A DNA stretch of 64,000 nt from Rusavskia elegans (Eukaryota; Ascomycota; Lecanoromycetes; Teloschistales; Teloschistaceae). The translations under genes and the position numbers were made by a program. Shown in pieces: positions 43,592-53,305 of the stretch (position 1 is the first letter of the stretch; every line of letters starts with the position of its first letter). The DNA lies in NCBI GenBank assembly GCA_011316305.1, contig SAUG01000144.1:89368-153367 (forward strand). The letters run 5' to 3'. The notes under the pieces were generated by a model. It did no database searches. It saw only the letters and a program-made list of their open reading frames with translations, and was not told where the DNA came from.

Positions 43592-45872
43592 TCACGGCTG
43601 ACGGCGTTCGTGGCTGCGACCTATGCTGGCGGCAGAGCCGACTAGGTTTTCCAAGCTCTCCCTTCGTCCCCAAGGGTGTGGCGGCGGCGTTTCGTCACGA
43701 TAGGGTCTTGAGCCTTCGTAGCTCGTGCGAGTGCTGTATGTGCTCAAGGGATAGCCTCCGACCTGCGGGTTCTTGGCGTCCCTGTAGTCGGCAGGGTCCA
43801 TGAGGAGGGAGTTTCGAGCGTCCAATGGAGTGAGATTGTCCAGATCGCGGTTGAGTTTCTCTGCGAGGATATTAGCATCTGCCGACAAACCGTTCCGAGT
43901 CCACATTGTCTCCAAGTACATACCTGCTTCTTTCCTGCGCTTCCGATGCGGATTCTCTCGGCAGCAGACGATGATTGCATTCACAGCAATCAGTATTGCC
44001 AGTGCAAGAGTGAGGACCGATTGCACTGCAATAAGTACGACACCCGTGACCGTCTTGGTGGACTGCGCTATCCCAAGCTCTTCGACAAACACCAGGATAC
44101 AAACCACCGACAGCACTCGGACTACTTGGATGAAAACATTGATCCAGTTGCCGGCTTTGGTTGCGTATGGTCGATTCCACAGGAGAAGTGCCAGCATGAG
44201 CGCTTCAATGATAAGCTGGCCCGCCGTTTGAACCAAACCATGCCCGTTGCCGGCAGCGATGACACACCCCTTGGCAAACATGTAAACGATGGCTGGCATG
44301 AACAACCACCAGTAACCTTGCTTGTAGCTGTCGTAAAAGAGACTGTACTTTCGCCATGTCTCTTTGTCCTCGAAGAGCACGGATGTGTCCCCTTCCGCCT
44401 TTTTCGACTTCCGCGCGAGCAGCCATATCCGGAAGGTGAAGAAGGCCAGGACCGCAGTGAAAATAGCGAAAGTGACACCAGCGAGTATCTTCGCTGCCCA
44501 GGAATCCCCATTCGTGAACTGATACACACAGTACAGGGTCCACACCCCATACAGGAGAAGGATCAGATTAGTGATTGTCCTTGCCAAGAGACCCCAATAT
44601 CTTTTCCGGAAGCCGGTGAGCTTCTTAGGAAACGATCCGAACAGCGCCCATGTTTCCAGAATGACTTTGAACAGTAAGATTCCGACAGCAATGGTGGCCA
44701 AAATAATGGCAAAGATCAACAGTACAGTCATGAACGTGTTGGACTGCGGTATAGTGAGCTGTTCCACGTATCCCTGGATACCATGTACAATATGCGTGAC
44801 CTTATTGTCTTCAGGGAAGTTTGTACTGTTTCCCGACTGCGTGCTGTTGATCGCGGCAGTAACCTCGTCCCGAGTGTACAACACCGGAACGCCAAACAAA
44901 CCTCCCAGAGCTCGTTTATGGGGTGCCGTAGGGTTTGGCTTCGATCCGGGGCTGTATACTAATGTCGAATTTCTGAGATATTCCACACTGTCTTCAGTCA
45001 AGTTCCCGCCTGTGACTTTGCGGAAATTGTCAATAGAGCTTTGCATAGAATTCCAAGGGATCAAGCCACCGGAGAATGCAAAGTTCTTGGAAAAGCTTCT
45101 GTAAACTGGTGGATAGCTGACGGAGAGCATTCCGTTCTGAGCGATGGATTGGAACCAGCCAACGATGTCTCCAAAGCTGGGGCTTTGCGAATGACTCCCG
45201 GCGCTGCCCGCGCTGCCCAGGGCAGACAAGCCAGTCAATAGAAGGGCGGCCACAGCGATACCAGCAGCAATGTACGAGACGGCGGGAACCTCGGCCGTTT
45301 TGCCATTATTGACCGCCGATTGGATGCAGGCCAGGTCCTGGCCGCCGTCAACAGATTTGAGCTCCATCTTTGCCTCGCCGTCGAGATCTGGTATGGCAAA
45401 GGCGATTGAAGGTATCTGATTCGCGTAGTTCTGAGTGACGGGTTGGCTGCCTTTGGCAGAGAAAGAGCCGGCGGGGACTATTCGAACCAAGGTTAGAAAG
45501 AGAGCGGATTCGGAAAGGAATGGGAACTTTGACAGCCGACTGACCAGGACAAAGCTGAGCAACCTTGGAACCTTGGTCACACGGGTTGAAGTCCTTAGCG
45601 TAGACCTGGTTTCCATACGCGCTGACAGTCAGGGAAGCGGTTACATTTTGAACCTTGGCGCTGATTCCACCGACATCAAAGGTGACAGTACCCTTCGCAC
45701 GATCGTATTCGACATGGAGTTTTGTGACAGAGATAGCAGAGTCGTCGAGGCAGCTAGTGAAACCGGACGTCTTCAGTACATCTGCACCAAGGACTCTGAC
45801 CGGCAGAGCACCCAAGACGAGCAGCTGGCCAAGCCTACTGGTGCCATGGGGCGATAACCTCATGCTTCCCAA
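43592..45872 (-). CDS. Flavin carrier / TRP-like membrane protein
   Basis: Fungal FLC family: ER/plasma-membrane proteins with an N-terminal ML-like lumenal domain and a TRP-like channel domain, linked to FAD transport and wall integrity. Exons 45872-45545, 45477-43924 and 43860-43592. The first intron joins VAQLCP to VPAGSFSAKGSQ. The second, 43923-43861, is 63 bases and in frame (GTATGT donor, GCTAAT branch, CTCGCAG acceptor); removing it gives RRKEAEKLNRDLDNLTPLDA, the expected C-terminal cytoplasmic stretch. A signal peptide (LLVLGALPVRVLGA) leads into the Cys-containing ML domain, followed by about nine hydrophobic segments (VSYIAAGIAVAALLLTG, FMTVLLIFAIILATIAVGIL and others). Length is about 714 residues. 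Looks intact. Confidence 0.9.
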
Positions 45873-46370
45873 AAGCAGAGCTGAGCCCAGCGAGTATAGT
45901 GAGTTGCTAAGCCGAGTATGTATGTCGCGGAGCTTGTGAGAAGCGATCGAGGGCCGAATTGTAGGGCACCAGTCTTGGAGGATCGGTTAGTCGTAACGGT
46001 GGTTGCAGAATATCGATTTAGTAATGAAGGTGCTAGACACAAGGAGACAGGCGGTCAAGACTCGAGATGCCTAGGGTCAACCCAAGCACAGGAACAGCAG
46101 AGTGCCGGCGATGAACGCCTAAGGGGTTCAAAAATGAAGGTTTAGATGGCGGTGAAGATGCCGCACGGCCGTCACAGTGTTGTCCAAAGATTGTCCAAGA
46201 ATACGTTGGAAAAGAGACGACTGGAAAGACGGACCAAGTTGGAACGATGCGAGGCCGATGGAGGGACAGACGTGGATTCAACAGTAAAAGAGAAATACGA
46301 GGTGAGTAGTGGTGAGAAGTCCAGGAGACTGTAATGAGCCAATCAGGACCCGAGGGCTATTATTAAGGTG

Positions 46371-46567
46371 GCCAATAATACTCGAATTCATTCACCTTCG
46401 CCGCACGCTAGACCAGGCTAGGTAAGAGATAGTCTTGGCAGACTTTGATTGGGCGGGGGGTACGTATAGGATTCGGGCGCTCTTCGGCTGTTACCCGGGC
46501 AGCCAATCAACGAATATAGGAGTGCCAAGCTTTTTAGCGTGCGGCGAAGGTGGATGAACTCGAGTAA
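46371..46567. mobile_element. About 195-bp foldback/MITE-like inverted repeat
   Basis: The left arm, starting AATAATACTCGAATTCATTC at 46374 and continuing CACCTTCGCCGCACGCT, is the inverted complement of 46531-46566 (AGCGTGCGGCGAAGGTGGAT then GAACTCGAGTAAT) over about 35 positions with few mismatches. A second inner pair (CTTGGCAGAC with TTTGATTGGG near 46434, and CCAATCAACG with GTGCCAAG near 46503-46528) extends the fold. It has no coding capacity. It sits between the flavin-carrier and DPB2 genes. Confidence 0.8.
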
Positions 46568-47320
46568 TGTCAGATCCAGATGCCTCAAGACTGCCGCATA
46601 CAGTACAGGTAATTCCAAACACTGACTTTGTCATGACCAATAAATACCGCTACAATCACTCAACCATCTTACCGTTCAATGTCACTACTACGGCCATTGG
46701 GTATAGAGCAGCAGCCGTCCAGTAACGCTGGATTAGTCGTTAAAACGAAATTCTATGTCGAGGTGCCGACTACTGTACCTACGGACCCATATGCGATTGA
46801 TTTTCGACATAACGAGGGATTGATACCCTTCACGTCTTGTTTTTCGACTACACAGTACTACTACCTACATCCATGGACGATTCAATCAACAGCTCGTGTG
46901 GATCATATGGTTTCGCTTCTTTATTGTGTCAAGTCTCAATATGACCAAGGTGAACAAGACTTGTCCGTGACCTCTATCATTGCCCTTGTATTCAGCCCAG
47001 GTTCAATCGCCTAGTCCTTCATTCTGGAACTGGCCAATTGGACATCCAACTTAGTGAACTTTGCCGGGTGGCCAGTGACGACTGGATGCCGGTCAACGAC
47101 CAGAGGAGACATCAGCTTCCGACAGCGCCTTGGTCATGGCAGCATTACTACTAAGATATCTTTTACACTGTCAACGACTTCACATGAGTCTTCGCCGTTC
47201 CTCCAGACGACAAGCATGGACACGTCATATGGATCAAACGCCCCTTGCAGCGGATATCCTACTCATCATGATTTTTCTTCAATGAGCGAGCAACGTCATC
47301 AATCCCAGCTTTTTTCGTGC
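46568..47320. other. Intergenic between foldback element and DPB2
   Basis: A 111-codon plus-strand frame at 46679-47014 has no family features. I see nothing else here. Confidence 0.4.
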
Positions 47321-49702
47321 TTAAAATCGGACATCTCTCATTTTCCCTTTGCGTGTCCGCGTGTCGTATTCAATCCATTGCGCTATACCACGCTTTCCCT
47401 GCGCGACAAGTGGTCCAGGGTTCATGGCATGGCAGCCCTCGTAGGTGAGAGCAAATGGTGGAGCCTCTGGGTCCATCAACACGAGAGCAGTAGGCAATGG
47501 ATATAGACTCAATGAACCCCCAAAATCCCACAGCACAGGACGATCCGTGAGCGGAAACGGCGACAAATATCCTTGGTCCAGCATCGTTTTGACGAGCTTT
47601 CGTGCCGCATGCAGATCGGACGGTATGCCCGTGGGAGTCGGTTCCTGCACTCTGGCGTTAGGCACAATTGATTCGGCGCCTTCGATGGTTCCATCAACAT
47701 CCACGTGTTCTTGGCCGGTCGCCTCCTGTCCATTGACAGATGCTCTGTTTGCTCTAGTTGGTTGTGCCGAGCCAGCATCAGGAGAACCGGGTTCAGCTAC
47801 TGCTTGGAATCGAAGCGCCTTGCGCCTGAGTCTGCCCGATAAGTCATCGCGGAAGATGACCAGTTCTTGGGAAGGGCCGAACATCGTCAGCCGCGATGGG
47901 TTCGTGGACCAGATCGCTTCGCCCCGTAACTTTTGGTCAGCAGGCCTCTTCGCCTCCATATTCGCAGTTGCGAAGGCTCGCTTGACCCGAGATGTATACA
48001 TCTCAGGCAATCCTCTCTTAGGTAGTACAGCCGTGGCCCCAGCGGAGAATGCCGACGCCCATGGATCGTTGTCTCCGGGGACAAATACAAACGTTGAGTC
48101 TTCGAGCATGGTAGGATAATCGGACAGAACGGATGCCAGCGAATCGAAGTATTCTTTATATTCAATGCTTCCACCGCTTCCACCACCAGCCAAGACTGCA
48201 TGCCGGGTGAAATTGCCAATGAGTACGAAGGCCATTGGTGTCTGTTCCGCTTCCTCAAGCGCATACACCCCCAGCACCTGTTTGAGCGCCGCGAGCGTTT
48301 TTGAATTGTCGAGATTGACTTCTCCCAGAATAATGACTCTTGATCTACCTTGGGGCCGGAAGGCAAGGTGATGCTTCTCCAGTACTTTTTTCTCAAGGTT
48401 TCTCATCATCGATCTATTCGCCCTCTCACTACCAACACCGAGGAAATCAGTCCAACCAAAGCCTCCGGCAGCTATCGTGTTACTACCTTTCCCGGTATCC
48501 GTCACACCCAGCGTGACCTCGCGACGCTCGCATGGCGGTCCACCAACAGATGCAACATGGAATATCCCTCCGATCGTGCCTCCTACCCCGCCGTCGCCAG
48601 CTAGACCTGGCCCAGCGACGGATCCTTCTTCCTCATACAAGCCCTCGGCGAGAACAATCATTCCCGGTGTAAACCAAGCCCCATCTTCGGGCACAGGCCG
48701 AGCGTGATGGAGGTCGAGCGCGATGCTTCCGGTCAAATCACTGAGTACCAGATCACCTATTGGCGAGGTTCCGAGCAGCCCGAGGAGTACATGAGTGCTG
48801 CCGCTGCGGCCAAGCAAGTTTGCGATCGGCGTTAGTTTGTATGCTTCTTGTGGCATCACCATCTCCGAAGATGAACGCTGCAGGGACTTGGAACGTGACA
48901 GCGCCACGGCCGACGTCTGAAACGCTTCATTCCGCATGAGGCGTTGATGGACTATATTGTAACGATCACGAAGGAGGGCCATTCTACAAGATGGATCTGG
49001 CAGAAGTGAAGCGCGTTTGCGTACGACTTCGAACAATTTCTGGGTGGCATTGTAAGTGAGCCGTGGCTGATCGAAAGCATCGACAACCCGCAGCCAAGAT
49101 CTTGGGTTTTGCGCTCGAACGTCTTCATCGTTGTCCTCTAGGTCTAAAGTAGTCAATCCTAGGCTTTGCTGGCTGTCATCTCTGCTCAGACCGCTAGGCC
49201 TGGCTCCTACCACGTTCGATAAGCCTTGATTCTGGACCAAATTGTCATGCCGACTTGGTGCCCGCTGATGAACGATGCGGCCTCCTACCATACATCTTTC
49301 GATGTTCTGCAGGATGTCGACGAGACCACTACCCTCACCCGGGATAATAACGCTACTTCCGTTCTTTTTCCACTCTTTCGCAGCTTTGTCGAGAACTTTC
49401 TCTGCCAACCCTTCTTCTCGCCATCCCGAGCCGCAATGAGTGCCGATGAAAGTCGCAATGTTCTGCAGCGCGGACGAAGTGAGCGTCAAATTATGCTTTT
49501 TGGTGAATGTTCGGAAAGCCAATGGACGAAGTGTTGCTGCAGGTAAGGAAATTGGGAGGATGGAAGGTGTTGTAGCGTCAGAGGTCTGCTTTCGCCGAAG
49601 TGGATGTACAGGTGTTCCAAAGGCAGCTGAAGAGGAAGGAATAGGGTTGGGGTCACGAATCATCGGGATATGGGAAACAGCGGATACAGACTGAGCAGCC
49701 AT
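47321..49702 (-). CDS. DPB2: DNA polymerase epsilon subunit B
   Basis: Second-largest, essential, non-catalytic subunit of the leading-strand polymerase; it links Pol epsilon to GINS/CMG in the nucleus. A single exon of 793 residues starting MAAQSVSAVSHIP at 49702. The N-terminal region (RTFTKKHNLTLTSSALQNIA, ERCMVGGRIV) matches the Dpb2 helical domain. The C-terminal half has the OB fold and calcineurin-like fold of B subunits: LTGSIALDL, WFTPGMIVLAEG, SRVIILGEVNLDN, FVLIGNFTR, STFVFVPGDNDPW, IWSTNPSRLTMFG, RDDL, and LVLMDPEAPPFALTYEGCHAMNPG near the end. As in the family the phosphoesterase metal ligands are incomplete, so it is structural. Divergent from the histone chaperone gene. Confidence 0.95.
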   Translation of the reverse strand: MAAQSVSAVSHIPMIRDPNPIPSSSAAFGTPVHPLRRKQTSDATTPSILPISLPAATLRPLAFRTFTKKHNLTLTSSALQNIATFIGTHCGSGWREEGLAEKVLDKAAKEWKKNGSSVIIPGEGSGLVDILQNIERCMVGGRIVHQRAPSRHDNLVQNQGLSNVVGARPSGLSRDDSQQSLGLTTLDLEDNDEDVRAQNPRSWLRVVDAFDQPRLTYNATQKLFEVVRKRASLLPDPSCRMALLRDRYNIVHQRLMRNEAFQTSAVALSRSKSLQRSSSEMVMPQEAYKLTPIANLLGRSGSTHVLLGLLGTSPIGDLVLSDLTGSIALDLHHARPVPEDGAWFTPGMIVLAEGLYEEEGSVAGPGLAGDGGVGGTIGGIFHVASVGGPPCERREVTLGVTDTGKGSNTIAAGGFGWTDFLGVGSERANRSMMRNLEKKVLEKHHLAFRPQGRSRVIILGEVNLDNSKTLAALKQVLGVYALEEAEQTPMAFVLIGNFTRHAVLAGGGSGGSIEYKEYFDSLASVLSDYPTMLEDSTFVFVPGDNDPWASAFSAGATAVLPKRGLPEMYTSRVKRAFATANMEAKRPADQKLRGEAIWSTNPSRLTMFGPSQELVIFRDDLSGRLRRKALRFQAVAEPGSPDAGSAQPTRANRASVNGQEATGQEHVDVDGTIEGAESIVPNARVQEPTPTGIPSDLHAARKLVKTMLDQGYLSPFPLTDRPVLWDFGGSLSLYPLPTALVLMDPEAPPFALTYEGCHAMNPGPLVAQGKRGIAQWIEYDTRTRKGKMRDVRF

Positions 49703-50005
49703 TGCCTAACGTTACTCTGAAAGCGTGTATGCATTGGTAATGATTCTTAGATTGAGGAGTCGTGAGTGACGGATACTCGTAATCATGGTGCGGTTTTCCG
49801 CGGGTGACGCGTTGGCGACGCGCCAAGGTCACAGCTTTTCTAACTCGTCCTTATCCCATCGGCTGTTTCCGACCATCGTTGCGAGCGTCAGTGTTCAGTA
49901 ACGCCTCCCTATTTCCCTTTCGATCAGTACTACGAAGCTAGCAAGATTCAATTACCTCATCGAGGCATGCCAACCTCTTAGGATACATCATCAGTACGAG
50001 CCAAA
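49703..50005. promoter_or_regulatory. Bidirectional promoter between DPB2 and the NASP-like gene
   Basis: Only 303 bp separate the two ATGs, so both genes must share control sequence. It contains GGTGACGCGTTGGCGACGCG at about 49802; ACGCGT is the core of the MBF/MluI cell-cycle box that drives S-phase genes in fungi, and a second GACGCG follows at once. Use by MBF is inference. Confidence 0.6.
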
Positions 50006-51508
50006 ATGGCCGACGTCAATGATTTGGACACTTCCAATGGCAGTGGCGGACGTCAGTCGGAGCTTGAGGATCTGATAGCTCAAGCAATTCTCAAGTACTC
50101 CGTCAAAGACTACGATGCAGCAGCAGAACTTTACTCGCAGGCAACCGAGCTCCAAGCCAAGCTTCACGGCGAAATGGCTGCGGGAAACGCCGACTTGCTG
50201 TACGCCTACGGCCGCTGCCTTTTCCATACCGCCGTTCGCGGTAGCGACGTGCTAGGCTCGAAGGTCGCCGGGGAGAAGCAGCAAGTAGGATCGCACACAC
50301 CTCGCAAGTCCGAAAGGAAAAGCGACAGAGTGACTTTGGACGTCTCAGCAAACGTCGATGCCGGAGTGAGCGAGGAGATGGTCGCTCCGGAGGTCGTGGG
50401 CAAAGAATCAATAGCCAGCTCTGATGACAATAAAACTCAAGACGGGAAGCCTTACTTCCAATTCACAGGGGACGAGAATTTCGACACTTCCGAGGATGAA
50501 GCAGATGCACAACAGTCGGGTGGCGAAGCCGAGGACGAAGCCGAAGAAGACGATTTTGCCAATGCTTTCGAAGTCCTGGATCTCGCACGTATACTCCTGC
50601 TGAAACGCCTACAGGAAGAGGAGGCCAAGAAGCAAAGCAAACGGCAAATGGAGACGCATCCGTCAGATATAGTCAGACAGCTGCAAGAGCGCCTGGCGGA
50701 CACGTACGACCTACAAGCTGAGATATCCTTGGAGGGCGAGCGATTTTCTAATGCTGTTGTTGATCTGCGAGCCGCACTTGAACTCAAAACAAGGCTCTTT
50801 CCCGAAGAATCAAGTCTCATTGCGGAGGCTCATTATAAGCTTTCGCTCGCATTAGAGTTTTCGTCGGTGACACAAGAGAAGACGGAGGGAGGTGCAGCTG
50901 GCACGGAAAAGGAGGCTTTTGTTGACGAAGGAATGCGAGACGAAGCTGCGAAGGAAATGGAAGCTGCAATCGCCAGCTGTAAACGGCGAATCTCGAAGGA
51001 GGAAGACGTCCTACACATGCAAGGAAGCATGAGTGAGGTAGTGAACGGCGAAGGGGCGAAAAAGAATGTAAAACAACATGATGTCGACGAGGTGAAAGAG
51101 ATGGTCGCAGACATGGAGCAGCGCGTAAGTACATAGAAGCCATACAAGTGGAGACATGAAACTGACAGACGCTAGCTGATTGAGCTTCGTCAACCCCCAG
51201 TCTCGATCAACGACCCTTCAAAAAGTGATAATGACGACGGGTTAACACCTTTGGGTGGAATTCTCGGCTCCATGCTTGGAGAATCCCCAGCTGCGCAGAC
51301 CCTTCGGCTTGACGAGGCGTCCAAGGGGGCGAAGGACCTTTCGGACCTCGTCAAGCGAAAAAAACCGATTGCTGATACGACACCTACCGCGGGGGAAGAA
51401 GATGTGTCAAAGGCCAACGGCAAACGAAAGGTAGAGTTCGTTGAGGAGGTGGTCGAGGTCGGCACAGGAAAGAAAGCACGGCTGTCTGATGGAAACGAGG
51501 AGGCATAG
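50006..51508 (+). CDS. NASP/Sim3/Hif1-like histone chaperone
   Basis: SHNi-TPR protein that escorts histone H3 (or CENP-A) with H4 to chromatin. Exons 50006-51124 and 51176-51508; the 51-base intron 51125-51175 (GTAAGTAC donor, GACGCTAG acceptor) is phase 0 and joins DMEQR to LIELRQPPVS. About 483 residues. TPR1 is AILKYSVKDYDAAAELYSQA, followed by LLYAYGRCLFHTAV; an acidic insertion (TSEDEADAQQSGGEAEDEAE) interrupts TPR2 as in the family; later repeats are LADTYDLQAEISLEGERFS and EAHYKLSLALEFSS. The C-terminal tail ends in a basic nuclear-localisation-like KRKVEFVEEV and GKKARLSD. Intact. Confidence 0.92.
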
Positions 51509-51939
51509 CGGTGAAGTCGCTGATTTGGTGCATATACGTTGAAACGGTAGTGAGCATGGTGCCTTCTTATACCCTCATCCAATTCCATTGTTTAAGGGCT
51601 GCTTAATGCATTGACTCAAGGCTGTGTTCAAGCTCGGTTGCTCGCTCACTCTTTCAACCGTCCCTCTTTCGTTCCGCAGGTTTCACAAGACAGACGAGAT
51701 GACAAATGCCGAAATGGAGCGGTTGGTGATCCCGAAAAAAAAGAACTCTTGATCGACGCCATCGCACGGGACATTACCACATCTCCAAACGACAACGCCT
51801 ACGATACACAAGTTCATGGTACCACGTCATATCCAGGCAGCATCCCAGACGTTCCAACAACGAGCACACAACGCCACTCCACCAAACATCCAAGGGGTAC
51901 ACGTTCCCAAAAGCCTCAGCACATATGCGGAGCCACCAG
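51509..51939. other. 3' region between convergent genes
   Basis: Terminal region shared by the NASP-like gene (plus) and the Yippee gene (minus). No gene supported. Confidence 0.4.
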
Positions 51940-52839
51940 TTACTCCATGGGAGGTCTGCCGAAACCCTTGCCTTGCCTTCGTTTAATGGCCAGTGCAGGC
52001 GACCACACTCCTGCAAACAAATCCTCGCACTCATCTTCATCTTGGCTGTCGAAATCGACCAACTCATCCCAGCCTTGAGAATCGGTGGCACTGGACCGGC
52101 CACCGAGAAAATCCTTTCCATCATCGACATCGTTCTCCCAGCAAGAGGAAGAGAAAACGTTTCTGGTCTCGAGGATGTATTTGCCAACCTTGTAGCGCTG
52201 CGTTTCTTCCTCGGCCGAGTCGTATTTCCATCCAATTACCGATCCGCAGAAAGCGCAGCTGATATCGCTCACGGTGTGGGCGCCTGTGACGAGCTGGCGC
52301 GGCATGGCTTTTTGGGCACATGTATTGGGAAGAGAGATCGTCTTCGCATTCCTCGATCGGTGGTGATGATCGTGTGGTACTGCGTCGATTACTGGCGAAG
52401 CGGATACGAGATAGGCCCGCCCATGACGACCGGTAAAACCCTTGCTGATGATCTGTGACGTCGGGCAAAGGTCGGCAGCACAACGAGCGCAGCGAAGGCG
52501 GGACGTTTGTCCGGTGAGGTAGCCCTTGTTGGTATTCGTTGCTTTTCGAGGACGGAAAGGCTCCTCGGGTGCGGCGGCGACGTCCTCGCAGAAAGCGGTA
52601 CTCGGTTGGCGTCTGCGGAAGGGAACGGGAGGCACAAGGTAGATAGGAAACAATGGCATTGGAGAAATCTGAGTCAGAAAGAGAGTTCCGATTAATGCAG
52701 TCGGTTCATAGGGTTCCGAGGCAGCTGGTGAAGCTGGCTTCGGATCATGATAATTCGCGCGGCAGGTCAGTAAGGTATCTATCTGCTTGCTGTCTAGGTT
52801 GGTGGGGCAAGAGGTGTCAGCGTGATTAATCCCGTCCAC
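51940..52839 (-). CDS. Yippee-family zinc-binding protein
   Basis: Yippee proteins are small zinc-binding proteins with a Mis18/cereblon-type fold; their roles include cell-cycle and stress functions. In a single open frame of up to 299 residues the domain covers RLRCARCAADL, IISKGFTGRHGRAYLV, LVTGAHTVSDISCAFCGSVI and GWKYDSAEEETQRYKVGKYI. The two CX2C pairs (CARC, CAFC) are the zinc ligands. Between the halves there is an extra His/Ser-rich loop (about PHDHHHRSRNAKT) not usual in the family. N- and C-terminal extensions are also longer than in metazoan members, as in other filamentous fungi. The start could instead be the Met of MPLFPIYLVPP about 60 residues in. Confidence 0.88.
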   Translation of the reverse strand: MDGINHADTSCPTNLDSKQIDTLLTCRANYHDPKPASPAASEPYEPTALIGTLFLTQISPMPLFPIYLVPPVPFRRRQPSTAFCEDVAAAPEEPFRPRKATNTNKGYLTGQTSRLRCARCAADLCPTSQIISKGFTGRHGRAYLVSASPVIDAVPHDHHHRSRNAKTISLPNTCAQKAMPRQLVTGAHTVSDISCAFCGSVIGWKYDSAEEETQRYKVGKYILETRNVFSSSCWENDVDDGKDFLGGRSSATDSQGWDELVDFDSQDEDECEDLFAGVWSPALAIKRRQGKGFGRPPME

Positions 52840-53305
52840 TGAACGGGGCAGACTCAGCAGTAGGCCGAGAGCTCTGCATCTACATTTGGCTAGCCTGAGG
52901 AGAATAAGTCAGGAGAGGACAATTGTAGCGAGGTAATGATAAACGACAGTCTCCATGATCTTTTCATTTGTGCTAGCATATTTGCACGCGCAGGAATTCG
53001 ATCTGATATGGAATCCAGTGGTAATCTATCTGTTGATGCATATTTACATCGATGCAAAGCATACTAACGTTGTTGCCCACTGTCCTCCCCTTAACGCCAT
53101 GCGTACGCCCCCATAGTCTACCAGGCCAGGGCCACTTGAAATGCTGTGAAACAATGCGCCGTGCACCATGCACCCATGTTGCGATTGGGGTATCCATCAA
53201 ATTCAAGGTCATCCGCCTCCATCCAACCTTCCTCCAAACCCCAAATTCACGCCGCCGCGGAAAACTGCCCCCCAGCCGGCTCTTTGTCCCCTCGCAAATC
53301 AGGAA
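52840..53305. other. Intergenic, Yippee promoter and MPE1 3' side
   Basis: No gene is supported. Confidence 0.4.
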
